Shown: positions 54,033 through 63,334 of the stretch, one piece after another | How positions within the stretch are numbered: the stretch's first letter is position 1 | How the letters are laid out: each line of letters opens with the position of its first letter | Origin: Rhodanobacter sp. FW104-R8 | GTDB taxonomy: Bacteria; Pseudomonadota; Gammaproteobacteria; Xanthomonadales; Rhodanobacteraceae | DNA: 64,000 nucleotides | NCBI RefSeq assembly: GCF_001617365.1 | Contig: NZ_LVJR01000028.1 | Location: 62,001-126,000, forward strand | Reading direction: 5' to 3' | The notes under the pieces: generated by a model | Told to the model about the DNA's origin: nothing | Databases searched by the model: none | Seen by the model: the letters and a program-made list of their open reading frames with translations, nothing else | Made by a program: the position numbers and the translations under genes

Positions 54033-55817
54033 TCAATGCCCTGAAACGCCCCTCGCCTTCGCGCAGTCGCAGCCGTAGTCCGGCTCCGGGCCACCCTCGG
54101 CGATGAAGCGACCGATGCGCTGCTCCAGCACCGGCAGCGGCACCGAGCCCAGCTGCAGCACGGTGTCGTGGAAGTGGCGGAGGTCGAACTTCGCGCCCAG
54201 CGCCTGCTCCGCCTTCGCGCGCAGCTCGCGGAGCTTCAGGTAGCCCAGCTCGTACGACAGCGCCTGGCCCGGCCAGCTGATGTAGCGGTCCACCTCGTTG
54301 GCGATCTCCCGCGCGGACAGCGCGGTATTGACGGTGAGGTAGTCGATCGCCTGCGCGCGGGTCCAGCCGAGGTGGTGCACGCCGGTGTCGACCACCAGCC
54401 GGCAGGCGCGCCACATCTGGTAGGTGAGGTAGCCGAAGCGCTCGTATGGCGTGTGGTAGATGCCCATCTCGTTGCCGAGGTATTCCGAGTACAGCCCCCA
54501 GCCTTCGCCGTAGGCGGAAATGTAGCCGTTGCGACGGAACCCGGGCTGGTCGTGCTGCTCGTCGGCCAGTTCCAGCTGCAGCGCGTGGCCGGGATAGCTC
54601 TCGTGCAGGGTCAGCGCCGGCACGTTGAACAGCGGCCGCGAGCCGAGGTCGTAGGTGTTGACCAGGTAGACGTCGGCGCCGCCGCGGCCGGAGGTGTAGT
54701 ACGGCGCGATGTCGGCCGGCACCGGCTGGATGGTGAAGTGCGCGCGCGGCAGGTGGCCGAAGTAGCGCGGCATCTGGCCGTCCACCTGCTTGGCCACCCA
54801 GGCGCTGCGCATCAGCAGTTCGTCCGGCGTCTTCGCGTGGAACTGCGGGTCGGTGCGCAGGAATTTCAGGAAGCCGGCGAAGCTGCCCTTGTAGCCGGTG
54901 TCCTGCATCGCCTCCAGCATCTGCGCGTGGATCTTCGCCACCTGTTCGAGGCCGATGCGGTGGATCTCGTCCGGGTCGAGTTCGAGCGTGGTGTACTCGC
55001 GGATCTGCTGGCGGTAGTAGGCCTTGCCGTCGGGCAGCGCCTCGGCCGCCAGCGTGGTGCGCGCCCGCGGCACGTACTCGTTGCGGAAGAACGCCAGCAG
55101 CTTCGCGTAGGCGGGGATCACCTCGTCGCGGATGCGCTGCAGCGCCCGGCCTTGCAGCGCCTGCGCCTGGTCGGCGGGGATCGTCGCCGGCAACTGCTTG
55201 AACGGCGCGTAGAAACTGCTCCGGGTCGGATCCTTCAGCTCGGCCACCGCGACGATCGACGCGTCGCGCCCGCGCAGCACCGCGCGCGGCACGCTGAAGC
55301 CGCGCTTGAGGCCGGCGCGCATGTTGGCGATCTGCTGGTCGAAATAGGCCGGGATCTGGTCCAGTCGGTCGAGGTAGCGCTGGTAGTCGTCGGCCGTGCG
55401 CAGGCGGTCACCACCCAGCACGTAGCCGATGTCCGACCAGAACGCCGAGTCGCTGTTGAACGGCATCTGCCACGCCTTGAACCGCTGCGCGGCGAGCAGG
55501 TTGCGGATCTGCGCGCGGTACACCGCGTAGTTGACCTGGTCTTCGGCGGAGAGCTGCTGCGGATCGATCGCGTCGAGCCGCTCCATCACCTTTTGCCAGT
55601 AGTCCAGCCGGCGCTGCTGGCTGGCCGCGTCGACGTTGTCCAGCCGGCCATCGTTCGGCTGCGCCTCGCCGGAGGCGAGCACGCCGGACTGCGCGCTGCG
55701 CCAGCTCCATTCCTGCTGGTAGATCTGCCGGAAGCGGGCCGCCGCGTCCTGCCCGGCCCATGCCGGCGCCGCCAGGACCAGCGCGGCCAGGCCCAGCCAC
55801 GCCATTCTCGTTGCCAT
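54033..55817 (-). CDS. DUF885 family secreted metallopeptidase-like protein
   Basis: 594 residues from ATG 55817. Signal peptide (LGLAALVLAAPAWAGQ). All-helical body with HESYPGH (HExxxxH-type zinc site) and a downstream Glu in YGEGWGLYSEYLGNEMG. Typical of DUF885, a large group of presumed peptidases with few characterised members. The SulP start codon region lies 2 bases upstream of it, so the two are co-transcribed. Confidence 0.88.
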   Translation of the reverse strand: MATRMAWLGLAALVLAAPAWAGQDAAARFRQIYQQEWSWRSAQSGVLASGEAQPNDGRLDNVDAASQQRRLDYWQKVMERLDAIDPQQLSAEDQVNYAVYRAQIRNLLAAQRFKAWQMPFNSDSAFWSDIGYVLGGDRLRTADDYQRYLDRLDQIPAYFDQQIANMRAGLKRGFSVPRAVLRGRDASIVAVAELKDPTRSSFYAPFKQLPATIPADQAQALQGRALQRIRDEVIPAYAKLLAFFRNEYVPRARTTLAAEALPDGKAYYRQQIREYTTLELDPDEIHRIGLEQVAKIHAQMLEAMQDTGYKGSFAGFLKFLRTDPQFHAKTPDELLMRSAWVAKQVDGQMPRYFGHLPRAHFTIQPVPADIAPYYTSGRGGADVYLVNTYDLGSRPLFNVPALTLHESYPGHALQLELADEQHDQPGFRRNGYISAYGEGWGLYSEYLGNEMGIYHTPYERFGYLTYQMWRACRLVVDTGVHHLGWTRAQAIDYLTVNTALSAREIANEVDRYISWPGQALSYELGYLKLRELRAKAEQALGAKFDLRHFHDTVLQLGSVPLPVLEQRIGRFIAEGGPEPDYGCDCAKARGVSGH

Positions 55818-55819
55818 GC

Positions 55820-57481
55820 TCACGAATCCGTTCCTTCCGCCGGTGACGGCGTGGCAGGCGGCTTGGCCGCATCCGCCACGCTCCAATAGGCCAGCGCCGC
55901 GGGCGGCAGCTGGGGCAAGGCCGCGCGCAGCAGCAGCGCGTGCACGGCATCCTTCAATCGTGCCACGCGCAGGGCGATCCCACGAGCCTCCAGCCAGGCG
56001 GCGAAATCCGCCAGCGCCTCCACGGTGGTGCCGTCCAGGTCCGGCGACTCCTCCAGGCTGAGCACCACCACCCGGATGCCGCCGCGCTCGCCGACCCGCT
56101 CGCGCGCCAGCGCCAGCGTCGGTTCCGCATTGGCGAAGAACAGCGGTTCCTCCGGCCGCAGGATCACCATGCCGGGCTGCTCGCGCGCCGCCTGGTGCTG
56201 CTTCGTGTCGATGAAATCGTGGCTGTCGGCGAGCCGGCCGAGCACGCTGATCCGCGGCGTCGCCAGCTGGCGCAGCAGCAGCACCAGGCTGAACGCGATC
56301 GCGGACAGCAGGCCGTTCAGCACGCCCAGGGCAAGCACGGCCAGCACGGCGGCCAGCGCCACCAGCCGGTCGCGCCGCCATTGCAGGTACGGCCGGAACA
56401 CCGCCAGCCGCCACGACTTGCTCACCGCGTGGATCACGATCGCCGCCAGCACCGGCTCGGGGATGCGCTCGATCCAGCGCAGGAACAGCAACACCAGCAG
56501 CAGCACGGTGGCCGCCGCCACCAGCCCGGCCAGCCGCGACTGCGCGCCGGCCGCCTCGTTCGCCGAGGTGGCCGAGTAGCCCGCGCCGACCGGCATGCCG
56601 TGGAACAGGCCCGAGACGACATTCGCCACGCCGAGCGCGACCAGGTCGCGGTTCGGCCGTACCTCGTCTCCGTGTTTCAGCGCGAAGCTGCGGATGGCGC
56701 TGTACGACTCGGCGTACAGGATCAGCATCAGCGCCGCCGCCAGCTCGACGTTCGGCAGCCACTGCGACGAGTCCGGCCAGGCCGGTGCCGTCCACGCCAG
56801 GGCCAGATGCACCGGCCCGACCAGCGCCACGCCCTGCCCGGCCAGCCAGCCGGAGGCGGCGATGCCGAGCACGATCACCAGCAGGCTGCCCGGCAGCCGC
56901 CGCAGCCGCCCGCACAGGAACAGCAGGCCGAGGGCGGCCGCGCCGGCGGCGATCGCGGCCGGTTGCCACTGCCGGAACTGTTCGACCAGTTCGACCAGCA
57001 CCCGCGCGACATCGCCGTGCCGGGTGGACACCCCGAACACGTGCGGCAGCTGCTTCACCGCGATCACCCAGGCCAGGCCGAACGCGTAGCCGCGTAGCAC
57101 CGGCCGCGCGATCAGGTTCGACAGCGCACCCAGCCGGGCCGCCCCAGCCAGCAGGAAGCTGGCGCCGGCCAGTACCACCAGCATCGCCGCGGTGGCGAGG
57201 CGCTGCGCGCCGTCGCCGCCGGCCAGCGCCAGCGTCGCAGCCGCCAGCACCGCTGCCGAGGACGAGGTCGCCGAGACGACCGCGTAGCGGCTGCGGCCGA
57301 TCAGGCCGTAGCAGGCCAGGCCGGCGAACAGGCCGATCACGCCGGCCTGCGGCGGCAGCCCGGCGATGCCGGAGTACGCCACCGCCTCGGGCAGCAGCAG
57401 GCCGGCGATCGACACGCCGGCCAAGACATCGACGCCGAAAGTGGAACCCGCCGCGGACGCAGGTGCCGGGCCCACGTTCAT
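55820..57481 (-). CDS. SulP family anion transporter with STAS domain
   Basis: 553 residues. Twelve to fourteen membrane segments with the SulP signature (VAYSGIAGLPPQAGVIGLFAG, ATSSSAAVL, GYSATSANEAAGAQSRLAGL), then a cytoplasmic STAS domain (about 415-520; VVVLSLEESPDLDGTTVEAL). Moves sulfate, bicarbonate or a dicarboxylate; undecided. Its start overlaps the ParB-like stop by 4 bases. Confidence 0.9.
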   Translation of the reverse strand: MNVGPAPASAAGSTFGVDVLAGVSIAGLLLPEAVAYSGIAGLPPQAGVIGLFAGLACYGLIGRSRYAVVSATSSSAAVLAAATLALAGGDGAQRLATAAMLVVLAGASFLLAGAARLGALSNLIARPVLRGYAFGLAWVIAVKQLPHVFGVSTRHGDVARVLVELVEQFRQWQPAAIAAGAAALGLLFLCGRLRRLPGSLLVIVLGIAASGWLAGQGVALVGPVHLALAWTAPAWPDSSQWLPNVELAAALMLILYAESYSAIRSFALKHGDEVRPNRDLVALGVANVVSGLFHGMPVGAGYSATSANEAAGAQSRLAGLVAAATVLLLVLLFLRWIERIPEPVLAAIVIHAVSKSWRLAVFRPYLQWRRDRLVALAAVLAVLALGVLNGLLSAIAFSLVLLLRQLATPRISVLGRLADSHDFIDTKQHQAAREQPGMVILRPEEPLFFANAEPTLALARERVGERGGIRVVVLSLEESPDLDGTTVEALADFAAWLEARGIALRVARLKDAVHALLLRAALPQLPPAALAYWSVADAAKPPATPSPAEGTDS

Positions 57482-58092
57482 TCGATCAGCCCGCTCCAGC
57501 CCGGCAGGTACGCCGTGTCATGGCTATGCGCCAGCAGCAAGGCCTGCTGCAGCACCTTCGCGCCGACCTTGCCGCCCGGCAGTTTGAGGCGGCGGCGGTA
57601 GAAATCCGCCCACAGGAACTCCGCGTAGGGCGTGGCGTCCTTCGCGCAGCCGCCGGCCGTGCGCACCCGCGCGGCGAGGGTGCGGTAGGGATCGTCGGCC
57701 ATCTCGGCGAGGCTGGCCGGGATCGCGGCGTAGTCGACGCGGGTGCCGTGCTGGTCGTACGGATGCGCCCAGCGGTTGAACTCCATCGTGCGCCAGAACA
57801 CGTCCGGCTCCAGCCAGGAGAAATCGCGCTGGATCATCACCGGCACGCTGTTCACCCCCTCTTCCAGCAGGGCCAGCCCGAGGTGATGGTGATCGACGAT
57901 GTAGACACGCTGCTTCGGCCCCAGCACGCCGGGGAACCAGTGCTGCTGGATCAGCTCCTTGCGCTTCTTCCTGCCGAGCTTTTCCCACTCCGCGCGCTTG
58001 CCCGCGACCTCGGCCTGGCCCACGGTGAGCTGGGTCGGCCGCAGCTTGGTCGGGGCGATCGACAACAACGGGTGACGCAGGCCTGACGACAT
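57478..58092 (-). CDS. ParB-like domain protein (PF08857 type)
   Basis: 204 residues from ATG 58092. IAPTKLRPTQLTVG and the catalytic-like IVDHHHLGLALLEEG match the 'putative ParB-like nuclease' family, which is not linked to chromosome segregation. A long helical C-terminal half follows. Preceded by GGAGGAGTCATGCC. Translationally coupled to SulP; the reason for the pairing is unclear. Confidence 0.85.
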   Translation of the reverse strand: MSSGLRHPLLSIAPTKLRPTQLTVGQAEVAGKRAEWEKLGRKKRKELIQQHWFPGVLGPKQRVYIVDHHHLGLALLEEGVNSVPVMIQRDFSWLEPDVFWRTMEFNRWAHPYDQHGTRVDYAAIPASLAEMADDPYRTLAARVRTAGGCAKDATPYAEFLWADFYRRRLKLPGGKVGAKVLQQALLLAHSHDTAYLPGWSGLIE

Positions 58093-58195
58093 GGCATGAC
58101 TCCTCCGGGCAGATGCCGTGCCGCCGAGCGTACCCGAGCCGGGTCGTGCCGATAAGAGCCCGCTGCGCCGCGCAAGTTTCTGCGCGGACGGACGG

Positions 58196-58900
58196 CTATT
58201 CCATGCCGGCGTAGTAGCCGCGCATCGATTGCAGGTAGGCGTCCAGGTTGCGGCCGGTCCGGTCGGCGAACACCTCGCCGGTCTCGGCGAGTTCGTCGAT
58301 GCGGTCGGGGCGGAAATTGCGGAAATTCTCGCGCAGCCGGCACCACGTGCCGAGCGTCCACTTGCCGCCCCAGAAGGCCAGGCACAGCGGCTCGACCTCG
58401 CGCCGGCTGACGTTGCCGCCTTCATCGCTGTAGGTCAGCTGCAGCACCCGGCGCGCCTCGATGGCCGCATGCAGCCGGTCGATGCGGGCGGCGAACGCGA
58501 GCTTGTACTCGTCGCGCCAGACCGGCGCATAGATGCGCGTGCGCGCGGCGCGCTCGCGCAGCTCCGGCGGCAGCACCGCCTCGATCTTCAGCAGCGCCGC
58601 CCGGGCATCGCCGGCCAGCCTGTCGCCGGCGAAGGCCTGCACGAATCGCGTGCCGACCACCAGCGCCTCGAGTTCGTTCGCGGTGAACATCAGCGGCGGG
58701 ATGTCCGAACCCTTGCGCAGCACGTAGCCCACGCCGGCCTCGCCCTCGATCGGCACGCCGGACAACTGCAGGTCGGCGACGTCGCGGTACACCGTGCGCA
58801 GCGACACGCCCAGCGTCTGCGCCAGCGAGCGCGCCTGCAGCGCGGTGCGCCGGCCACGCAGGGCGTGGATGATGAGGAACAGGCGATCGGCTCGACGCAT
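58196..58900 (-). CDS. YafY-type WYL-domain transcriptional regulator
   Basis: 234 residues. N-terminal DeoR-like winged helix (TLGVSLRTVYRDVADLQLSGVPIEGEAGVGYVL), then a WYL-type effector domain (LQLTYSDEGG, EVEPLCLAFWGGKWTLGTWCRLR). The family senses small ligands or nucleic acids. Last gene of a run with GST and VOC genes, which it may control. Confidence 0.88.
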   Translation of the reverse strand: MRRADRLFLIIHALRGRRTALQARSLAQTLGVSLRTVYRDVADLQLSGVPIEGEAGVGYVLRKGSDIPPLMFTANELEALVVGTRFVQAFAGDRLAGDARAALLKIEAVLPPELRERAARTRIYAPVWRDEYKLAFAARIDRLHAAIEARRVLQLTYSDEGGNVSRREVEPLCLAFWGGKWTLGTWCRLRENFRNFRPDRIDELAETGEVFADRTGRNLDAYLQSMRGYYAGME

Positions 58901-58976
58901 TCGTGCATCATCGCCGAGACCGGCGGCGGCGAACAGCGCCGAATGTCACGACTCATCGCACCGAGCCCGATCGGCA

Positions 58977-59609
58977 TCAGGCTGCCTGCGTGGCCGCCAG
59001 TTCGGCATCCTTCGACGCGGCGCGCTGCATCGCCGGGCGCGCGAGCACCCGATCGATATACGCACGGATCACCGGCAACTCCGGCACCAGCTTGAACATC
59101 ACCGTCCAGTTCAGCGCGGTACCCCACAGCACGTCGGCCGCGCTGAACGTGTCGCCGAGCAGCCAGGGACCGCGTTCGAGCTGGTCGGTGAGCGTCTTCA
59201 GCATGGTGCCGTAGTCGCCGTAGCCGCAGGTCGAGGGCGGTGCCGGTTCGCGCTGCATCGCCTTGTCGAGCACTGCCGGCTCGAAGCACGAGCCGTAGAA
59301 CACCAGCCAGCGCAGGTACGGCCCGCGCAGCGGGTCGCCGAGCGGCGGTGCCAGTTTTGCCGAAGGGTAGAGATCGGCCAGGTAGATGAACACCGCCGGC
59401 TGTTCGGTGATCAGCGCGCCGCTGTGATGGATCGCCGGCACCTTGCCCATCGGGTTGACCGCGAGATACGCCGGCCCACGCTGCTCGCCGGCCTTCAGGT
59501 TGAGCACGTGCAGGTCGTAGTCGACGCCGAGTTCCTCGAGCAGCGCGCGGGTGCCGGCGGAGCGGCTCTGTGGCGAATGGAAGAAGGTGACGCGGGGTGT
59601 CGTGTCCAT
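58977..59609 (-). CDS. Glutathione S-transferase
   Basis: 210 residues. Thioredoxin-like N-terminal half with a Ser in FFHSPQSRSAGTRALLEELG as likely catalytic residue, cis-Pro in NPMGKVPAI and the glutathione-binding EQPAVFIYLAD. The helical C-terminal half ends in the GST_C region LGDTFSAADVLWG. Detoxifies electrophiles; lies 28 bases after a VOC gene. Confidence 0.9.
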   Translation of the reverse strand: MDTTPRVTFFHSPQSRSAGTRALLEELGVDYDLHVLNLKAGEQRGPAYLAVNPMGKVPAIHHSGALITEQPAVFIYLADLYPSAKLAPPLGDPLRGPYLRWLVFYGSCFEPAVLDKAMQREPAPPSTCGYGDYGTMLKTLTDQLERGPWLLGDTFSAADVLWGTALNWTVMFKLVPELPVIRAYIDRVLARPAMQRAASKDAELAATQAA

Positions 59610-59637
59610 GCCGGGTACTCCTGGTCGAGGTGGAGGT

Positions 59638-60006
59638 TCAGTCCTGCGGAAGCTGGCAGACCGCCTCGATGTTGTGCCCGTCCGGGCCGATCACGAAGGC
59701 GGCGTAGTAGTTCGCGTGATAGTGCGTGCGCAGGCCCGGCGCGCCGTTGTCGCTGGCGCCGGCGAGCAGCGCGGCCGTGTGGAATGCATCCACCTGTGCG
59801 CGGTTGCTGGCGACGAAGGCCACGTGCAGCGGGGTCGGTGCAGCCGGACCCTCGACCAGCCAGAACTCCGGCTCGTCGCGGCCCATCCCGATCGTGCCGG
59901 GGTATTCCTTCACCACGGCGATGCCCAGCGGGGCCAGCGCCTGGCCGAAGAAGGCGTGGCTGCGGGCGAGGTCGCTGCCCGGCAGGCTGATGTGGTCGAT
60001 GATCAT
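59638..60006 (-). CDS. VOC superfamily (glyoxalase-like) protein
   Basis: 122 residues with two beta-alpha-beta-beta-beta modules: DHISLPGSDLARSHAFFGQAL and HVAFVASNRAQVDAFHTAAL. Possible metal ligands are His5, His81-equivalent region (THYHANYYAAF) and Glu in NIEAVC. Probable lyase or dioxygenase-like detoxification enzyme, upstream of the GST. Confidence 0.87.
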   Translation of the reverse strand: MIIDHISLPGSDLARSHAFFGQALAPLGIAVVKEYPGTIGMGRDEPEFWLVEGPAAPTPLHVAFVASNRAQVDAFHTAALLAGASDNGAPGLRTHYHANYYAAFVIGPDGHNIEAVCQLPQD

Positions 60007-60082
60007 GAAAACCCCGCGGGTCGGCGTGGTCGGAATCGGAGGTACGGCGCCGGCACCCGGTCGTCGTGGCGGGTCCCGGGCG

Positions 60083-60268
60083 TCACTGGCCGCGGGGGTG
60101 GAAGACGATGTGGGTCAGCGCGGCCAGCAGGCTGCGCCGGCGCGCACGCGGGGTGCCGGCGGCATCCGCCGGGGCCGCCTTGGGCAGCTTGTACTGCCCG
60201 TCCAGCAGCAGGCCGTTGAGATAGAGCGGGCGGTAGGCCATGAGTACGCGTTGCAGCATCGGTTTCAT
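60083..60268 (-). CDS. Hypothetical protein, 61 residues
   Basis: [19 protein letters not shown], a basic middle (PRARRRSL) and [14 protein letters not shown] at the end. Good ribosome-binding site (GAGGAG) and only 10 bases after the PfpI gene stop, so probably translated. No family recognised. Confidence 0.55.
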   Translation of the reverse strand: MKPMLQRVLMAYRPLYLNGLLLDGQYKLPKAAPADAAGTPRARRRSLLAALTHIVFHPRGQ

Positions 60269-60278
60269 GATGGGCTCC

Positions 60279-60890
60279 TCATGCCGTCGCCACGGCTTCG
60301 CCGACGCACCACGGCGGCAGCTGGGCGTGCTTGAACAGGCGGTACCAGTGCTCGCGGTCGCCGGGGCTGTACAGGTCCAGCGTACGGATCACCTCGCGCG
60401 CGAACTCCACGCTGCCCAGATGGCTGGCGCTGATCACGCCGCCGTCGCTGACCGCCAGCACCTCGCTGTCGTACTGGTCGGCGCCGGCGTAGCCCGGCAC
60501 CTGGGCCGCGATCTGGCCGTTCCAGTTGCCGGTGTGGCGGCAATGGTCGAGCAGGCCGGCGCGGGCCAGCGCCAGCACGCCGCTGTCGATCGCCGCCACC
60601 GGCGCGCCCGCGGCGTGCAGTTGGCGGATCGCCGCCACCGCCGGCGCACCCTCGCCGCGCTGCCACAGGTGGCCGCCGGGCACGATCAGCAAGGCCGCGC
60701 GCCGGGGGTCGAGCTGGGCCAGCGACAGCTCGGGCTGCACGCTCAGGCCGCCCATCGAGACCACCGGCGCCATCGAGAAGCCCGCCGCCTGCACCTGCCA
60801 GTCGCCGGGCCGGCGGATCTCGCACAGTGCCAGCGCGGCCTGCCAGTCGGCGAAGCCGTCGAACACCAGGAAATAAACCGTGTCGCGCAT
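60279..60890 (-). CDS. DJ-1/PfpI superfamily protein lacking the nucleophile Cys
   Basis: 203 residues, a class I glutamine amidotransferase-like fold ([21 protein letters not shown]). At the nucleophile elbow, where relatives such as YoaZ/YdeA have AICG, this protein has AIDSG, and the partner Glu (ADWE in relatives) reads ADWQ. Both active-site residues therefore appear lost together. It may be a non-enzymatic or altered homologue. Alignment was done by eye. First gene of the run with the VOC, GST and WYL genes. Confidence 0.78.
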   Translation of the reverse strand: MRDTVYFLVFDGFADWQAALALCEIRRPGDWQVQAAGFSMAPVVSMGGLSVQPELSLAQLDPRRAALLIVPGGHLWQRGEGAPAVAAIRQLHAAGAPVAAIDSGVLALARAGLLDHCRHTGNWNGQIAAQVPGYAGADQYDSEVLAVSDGGVISASHLGSVEFAREVIRTLDLYSPGDREHWYRLFKHAQLPPWCVGEAVATA

Positions 60891-61043
60891 GTCGTGTCCC
60901 TCCGCTATGGAGGTACAGCTTGCCCACCTCTTGCTGCCAACGTGATGTCAGCAGCCGGGCCGGATGCGGGCGCGCGGGCCGCCGGGCTGGCACCGTTCAG
61001 CCGGAGCCGGGACAATGGCGCTTCCTCTTGCCATGGACCCGAC

Positions 61044-62075
61044 ATGAAACCCGTCTCGCTGATCCAGTTCCTGATCGAGGAACGCCGCGCCGGCCACATC
61101 AACGCCGAACTTTCGCTGCTGATCGAAGTGGTCGCGCGCGCCTGCAAGCGCATCGGCGTGGCCACCGGCAAGGGCGCGCTGGGCGGCGTGCTGGGCATGG
61201 CCGGCACCGCCGATTCCGTCAGCATGAACATCCAGGGCGAGGCGCAGAAGAAGCTGGACGTGATCTCCAACGAGATCCTGCTGGAGGCGAACGCCTGGGG
61301 TGGCCACCTCGCCGCCTGCGCCTCGGAGGAGATGGAAGACCCGCAGCAGATCCCGGACGGCTACCCGAAGGGCCAGCACCTGCTGCTGTTCGACCCGCTG
61401 GACGGCAGTTCGAACATCGACGTGAACATCTCGGTCGGCACCATCTTCTCGGTGCTGCGCTGCCCGGACGGCGTGACCGAACCGAAGGCCGAGCACTTCC
61501 TGCAGCCGGGCACCACCCAGCTCGCCGCCGGCTACGTGGTGTACGGCCCGTCCACCGTATTGGTGCTCACCTTCGGCCACGGCACCCACGAGTTCACGCT
61601 GGACCGCGAGGTCGGCAGCTTCATCCTCAGCCGCCGCGGCATCCGCATTCCCGAGCAGACCGCCGAGTTCGCCATCAACATGTCGAACCAGCGCCACTGG
61701 CAGGCGCCGATGCAGCGCTACATCGGCGAGCTGCTGGCCGGCAAGGAAGGCCCGCGCGGCAAGGACTTCAACATGCGCTGGGTTGCCTCGATGGTGGCCG
61801 ACGTGCACCGCATCGTGACCCGCGGCGGCGTGTTCTATTACCCGCTGGACGCGAAGATCGTCGACAAGGGCGGCAAGCTGCGCCTTATGTACGAGGCCAA
61901 CCCGATGGCCTTCATCGTCGAACAGGCCGGCGGCGCCGCCACCACCGGCCGCCAGCGCATCATGGGACTGCAGCCGACCGGCCTGCACCAGCGCGTGCCG
62001 GTGTTCCTCGGCTCGAAGCAGGAGGTCGAGCTGGCCACGCACTACCACCGGGAGGCCGACGGCGCGCTGGGCTGA
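61044..62075 (+). CDS. fbp: Class I fructose-1,6-bisphosphatase
   Basis: 343 residues from ATG 61044. Metal and phosphate motifs: [19 protein letters not shown], and the sugar-binding region [19 protein letters not shown]. Dephosphorylates fructose 1,6-bisphosphate in gluconeogenesis. A perfect GC hairpin (62098-62121) downstream may end the transcript. Confidence 0.95.
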   Translation: MKPVSLIQFLIEERRAGHINAELSLLIEVVARACKRIGVATGKGALGGVLGMAGTADSVSMNIQGEAQKKLDVISNEILLEANAWGGHLAACASEEMEDPQQIPDGYPKGQHLLLFDPLDGSSNIDVNISVGTIFSVLRCPDGVTEPKAEHFLQPGTTQLAAGYVVYGPSTVLVLTFGHGTHEFTLDREVGSFILSRRGIRIPEQTAEFAINMSNQRHWQAPMQRYIGELLAGKEGPRGKDFNMRWVASMVADVHRIVTRGGVFYYPLDAKIVDKGGKLRLMYEANPMAFIVEQAGGAATTGRQRIMGLQPTGLHQRVPVFLGSKQEVELATHYHREADGALG

Positions 62076-62097
62076 CGTTTTGCTCTCTAGTTCTGCT

Positions 62098-62262
62098 CCC
62101 TCCCCTGCAAGCAGGGGAGGGTTGGGGTGGGGTCGCTCTTCGCCTCGAGCCAAGATCAAAAGCTTCACCCCCTCACCTGAAGGACTCCCTTCAGTCGCCT
62201 GCCTCCCCCTGCGACCTAAGGAAGTCCCTTTGGGGCAAGCAGGGGCAGGAGCCAAAGCAACA
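62098..62262. repeat. GC-rich intergenic repeat, copy 3 (with hairpin)
   Basis: Begins with a perfect hairpin CCCTCCCCTGC-AA-GCAGGGGAGGG (62098-62121), and later holds CTGCGACCTAAGGAAGTCCC and AGGGGCAGGAGCCAAAGC, matching copy 1. It fills most of the 266-base fbp-patatin gap; no gene is seen there. Confidence 0.7.
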
Positions 62263-62341
62263 ACGCGGCCTGTCCTGTGCCCTGTCAGCGCCACGTTCCA
62301 GCCATAGACTCGCAACCACTCTCTTCCCAATAGACCACCAC

Positions 62342-63250
62342 ATGCCCTTCCATCGCCTGCTGCCGGTGCTTGCCGCGCTCCTGTTGAGCGCCTGTTTCCA
62401 CGCCAGCAAGCCCGCGCCACCGCCGGTCGTGGCGCCGGCGCCGGTGAAGCTGAAGATCGGCCTGGCGCTCGGCGGCGGCGCGGCGAAGGGCTTCGCGCAC
62501 ATCGGCGTGATCAAGATGCTGGAGGCCAGTGGCATCCACCCGGACGTGGTCGCCGGCACCAGCGCCGGCAGCGTGGTCGGCGCGCTGTACGCCAGCGGCA
62601 TGGATCCGTTCGCGCTGCAGCAGACCGCGTTCGGCCTGGACGAGGCGAAGATCCGCGACGTGCGGCTGTTTTCCGGCGGCCTGGTGCGGGGCCAGGCGCT
62701 GCAGGACTACGTCAACCAGCTGCTGCACAGGCAGCCGATCGAGCAGCTGAAGCTGCCGTTCGCCGCAGTGGCCACCGAGCTGGAAACCGGCGCGCGCACG
62801 ATGTTCGTGCGCGGCGACACCGGCCGCGCGGTGCGCGCGTCGTCCGCGGTTCCCGGCGTGTTCGAGCCGGTCGAGATCCGCGGCAAGCACTACGTCGACG
62901 GCGGTGTGGTCAGCCCGATCCCGATCGATGCGGCGCGCCAGCTCGGCGCCGACTTCGTGATCGCGGTGGACATCTCCGCCGCGCCGGACGGCAGCAACCC
63001 GCAAGGCATGGTGGGCATCGTCGGCCAGTCCATCGCCATCATGGGCCGGCAGCTGGCCGCGCAGGAAAGCGCGCGCGCCGACGTGGTGATCCGGCCCGAC
63101 CTGCGCGGCATCGGGCCCACCGATTTCGAACAGAAGAACCAGGCCATCCTGGCCGGCGAGAAGGCCGCACTGGCGGCGATCCCCGCGATCCGCGCCAAGC
63201 TCGCCGCGCTGACGGCAACGCGCCAGGCCGCCGCCACCGCCGCGCGCTGA
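62342..63250 (+). CDS. Patatin-like phospholipase lipoprotein
   Basis: 302 residues from ATG 62342. Lipobox LLSAC with Cys18. Catalytic dyad: GGGAAKG oxyanion loop at 44-50, GTSAG with Ser74, and Asp in YVDGGVV. Close to the RssA/YchK-type single-domain patatins, but anchored to a membrane. Acyl hydrolase on lipids. Confidence 0.9.
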   Translation: MPFHRLLPVLAALLLSACFHASKPAPPPVVAPAPVKLKIGLALGGGAAKGFAHIGVIKMLEASGIHPDVVAGTSAGSVVGALYASGMDPFALQQTAFGLDEAKIRDVRLFSGGLVRGQALQDYVNQLLHRQPIEQLKLPFAAVATELETGARTMFVRGDTGRAVRASSAVPGVFEPVEIRGKHYVDGGVVSPIPIDAARQLGADFVIAVDISAAPDGSNPQGMVGIVGQSIAIMGRQLAAQESARADVVIRPDLRGIGPTDFEQKNQAILAGEKAALAAIPAIRAKLAALTATRQAAATAAR

Positions 63251-63334
63251 GCGCGGCCGGCCGTGCCTTCCCGCACTTGGCGCGGGTGATGCCCGGGCTG
63301 TAGCGTCGGGTTTTCCCCACGCCGGAATCCCCCC

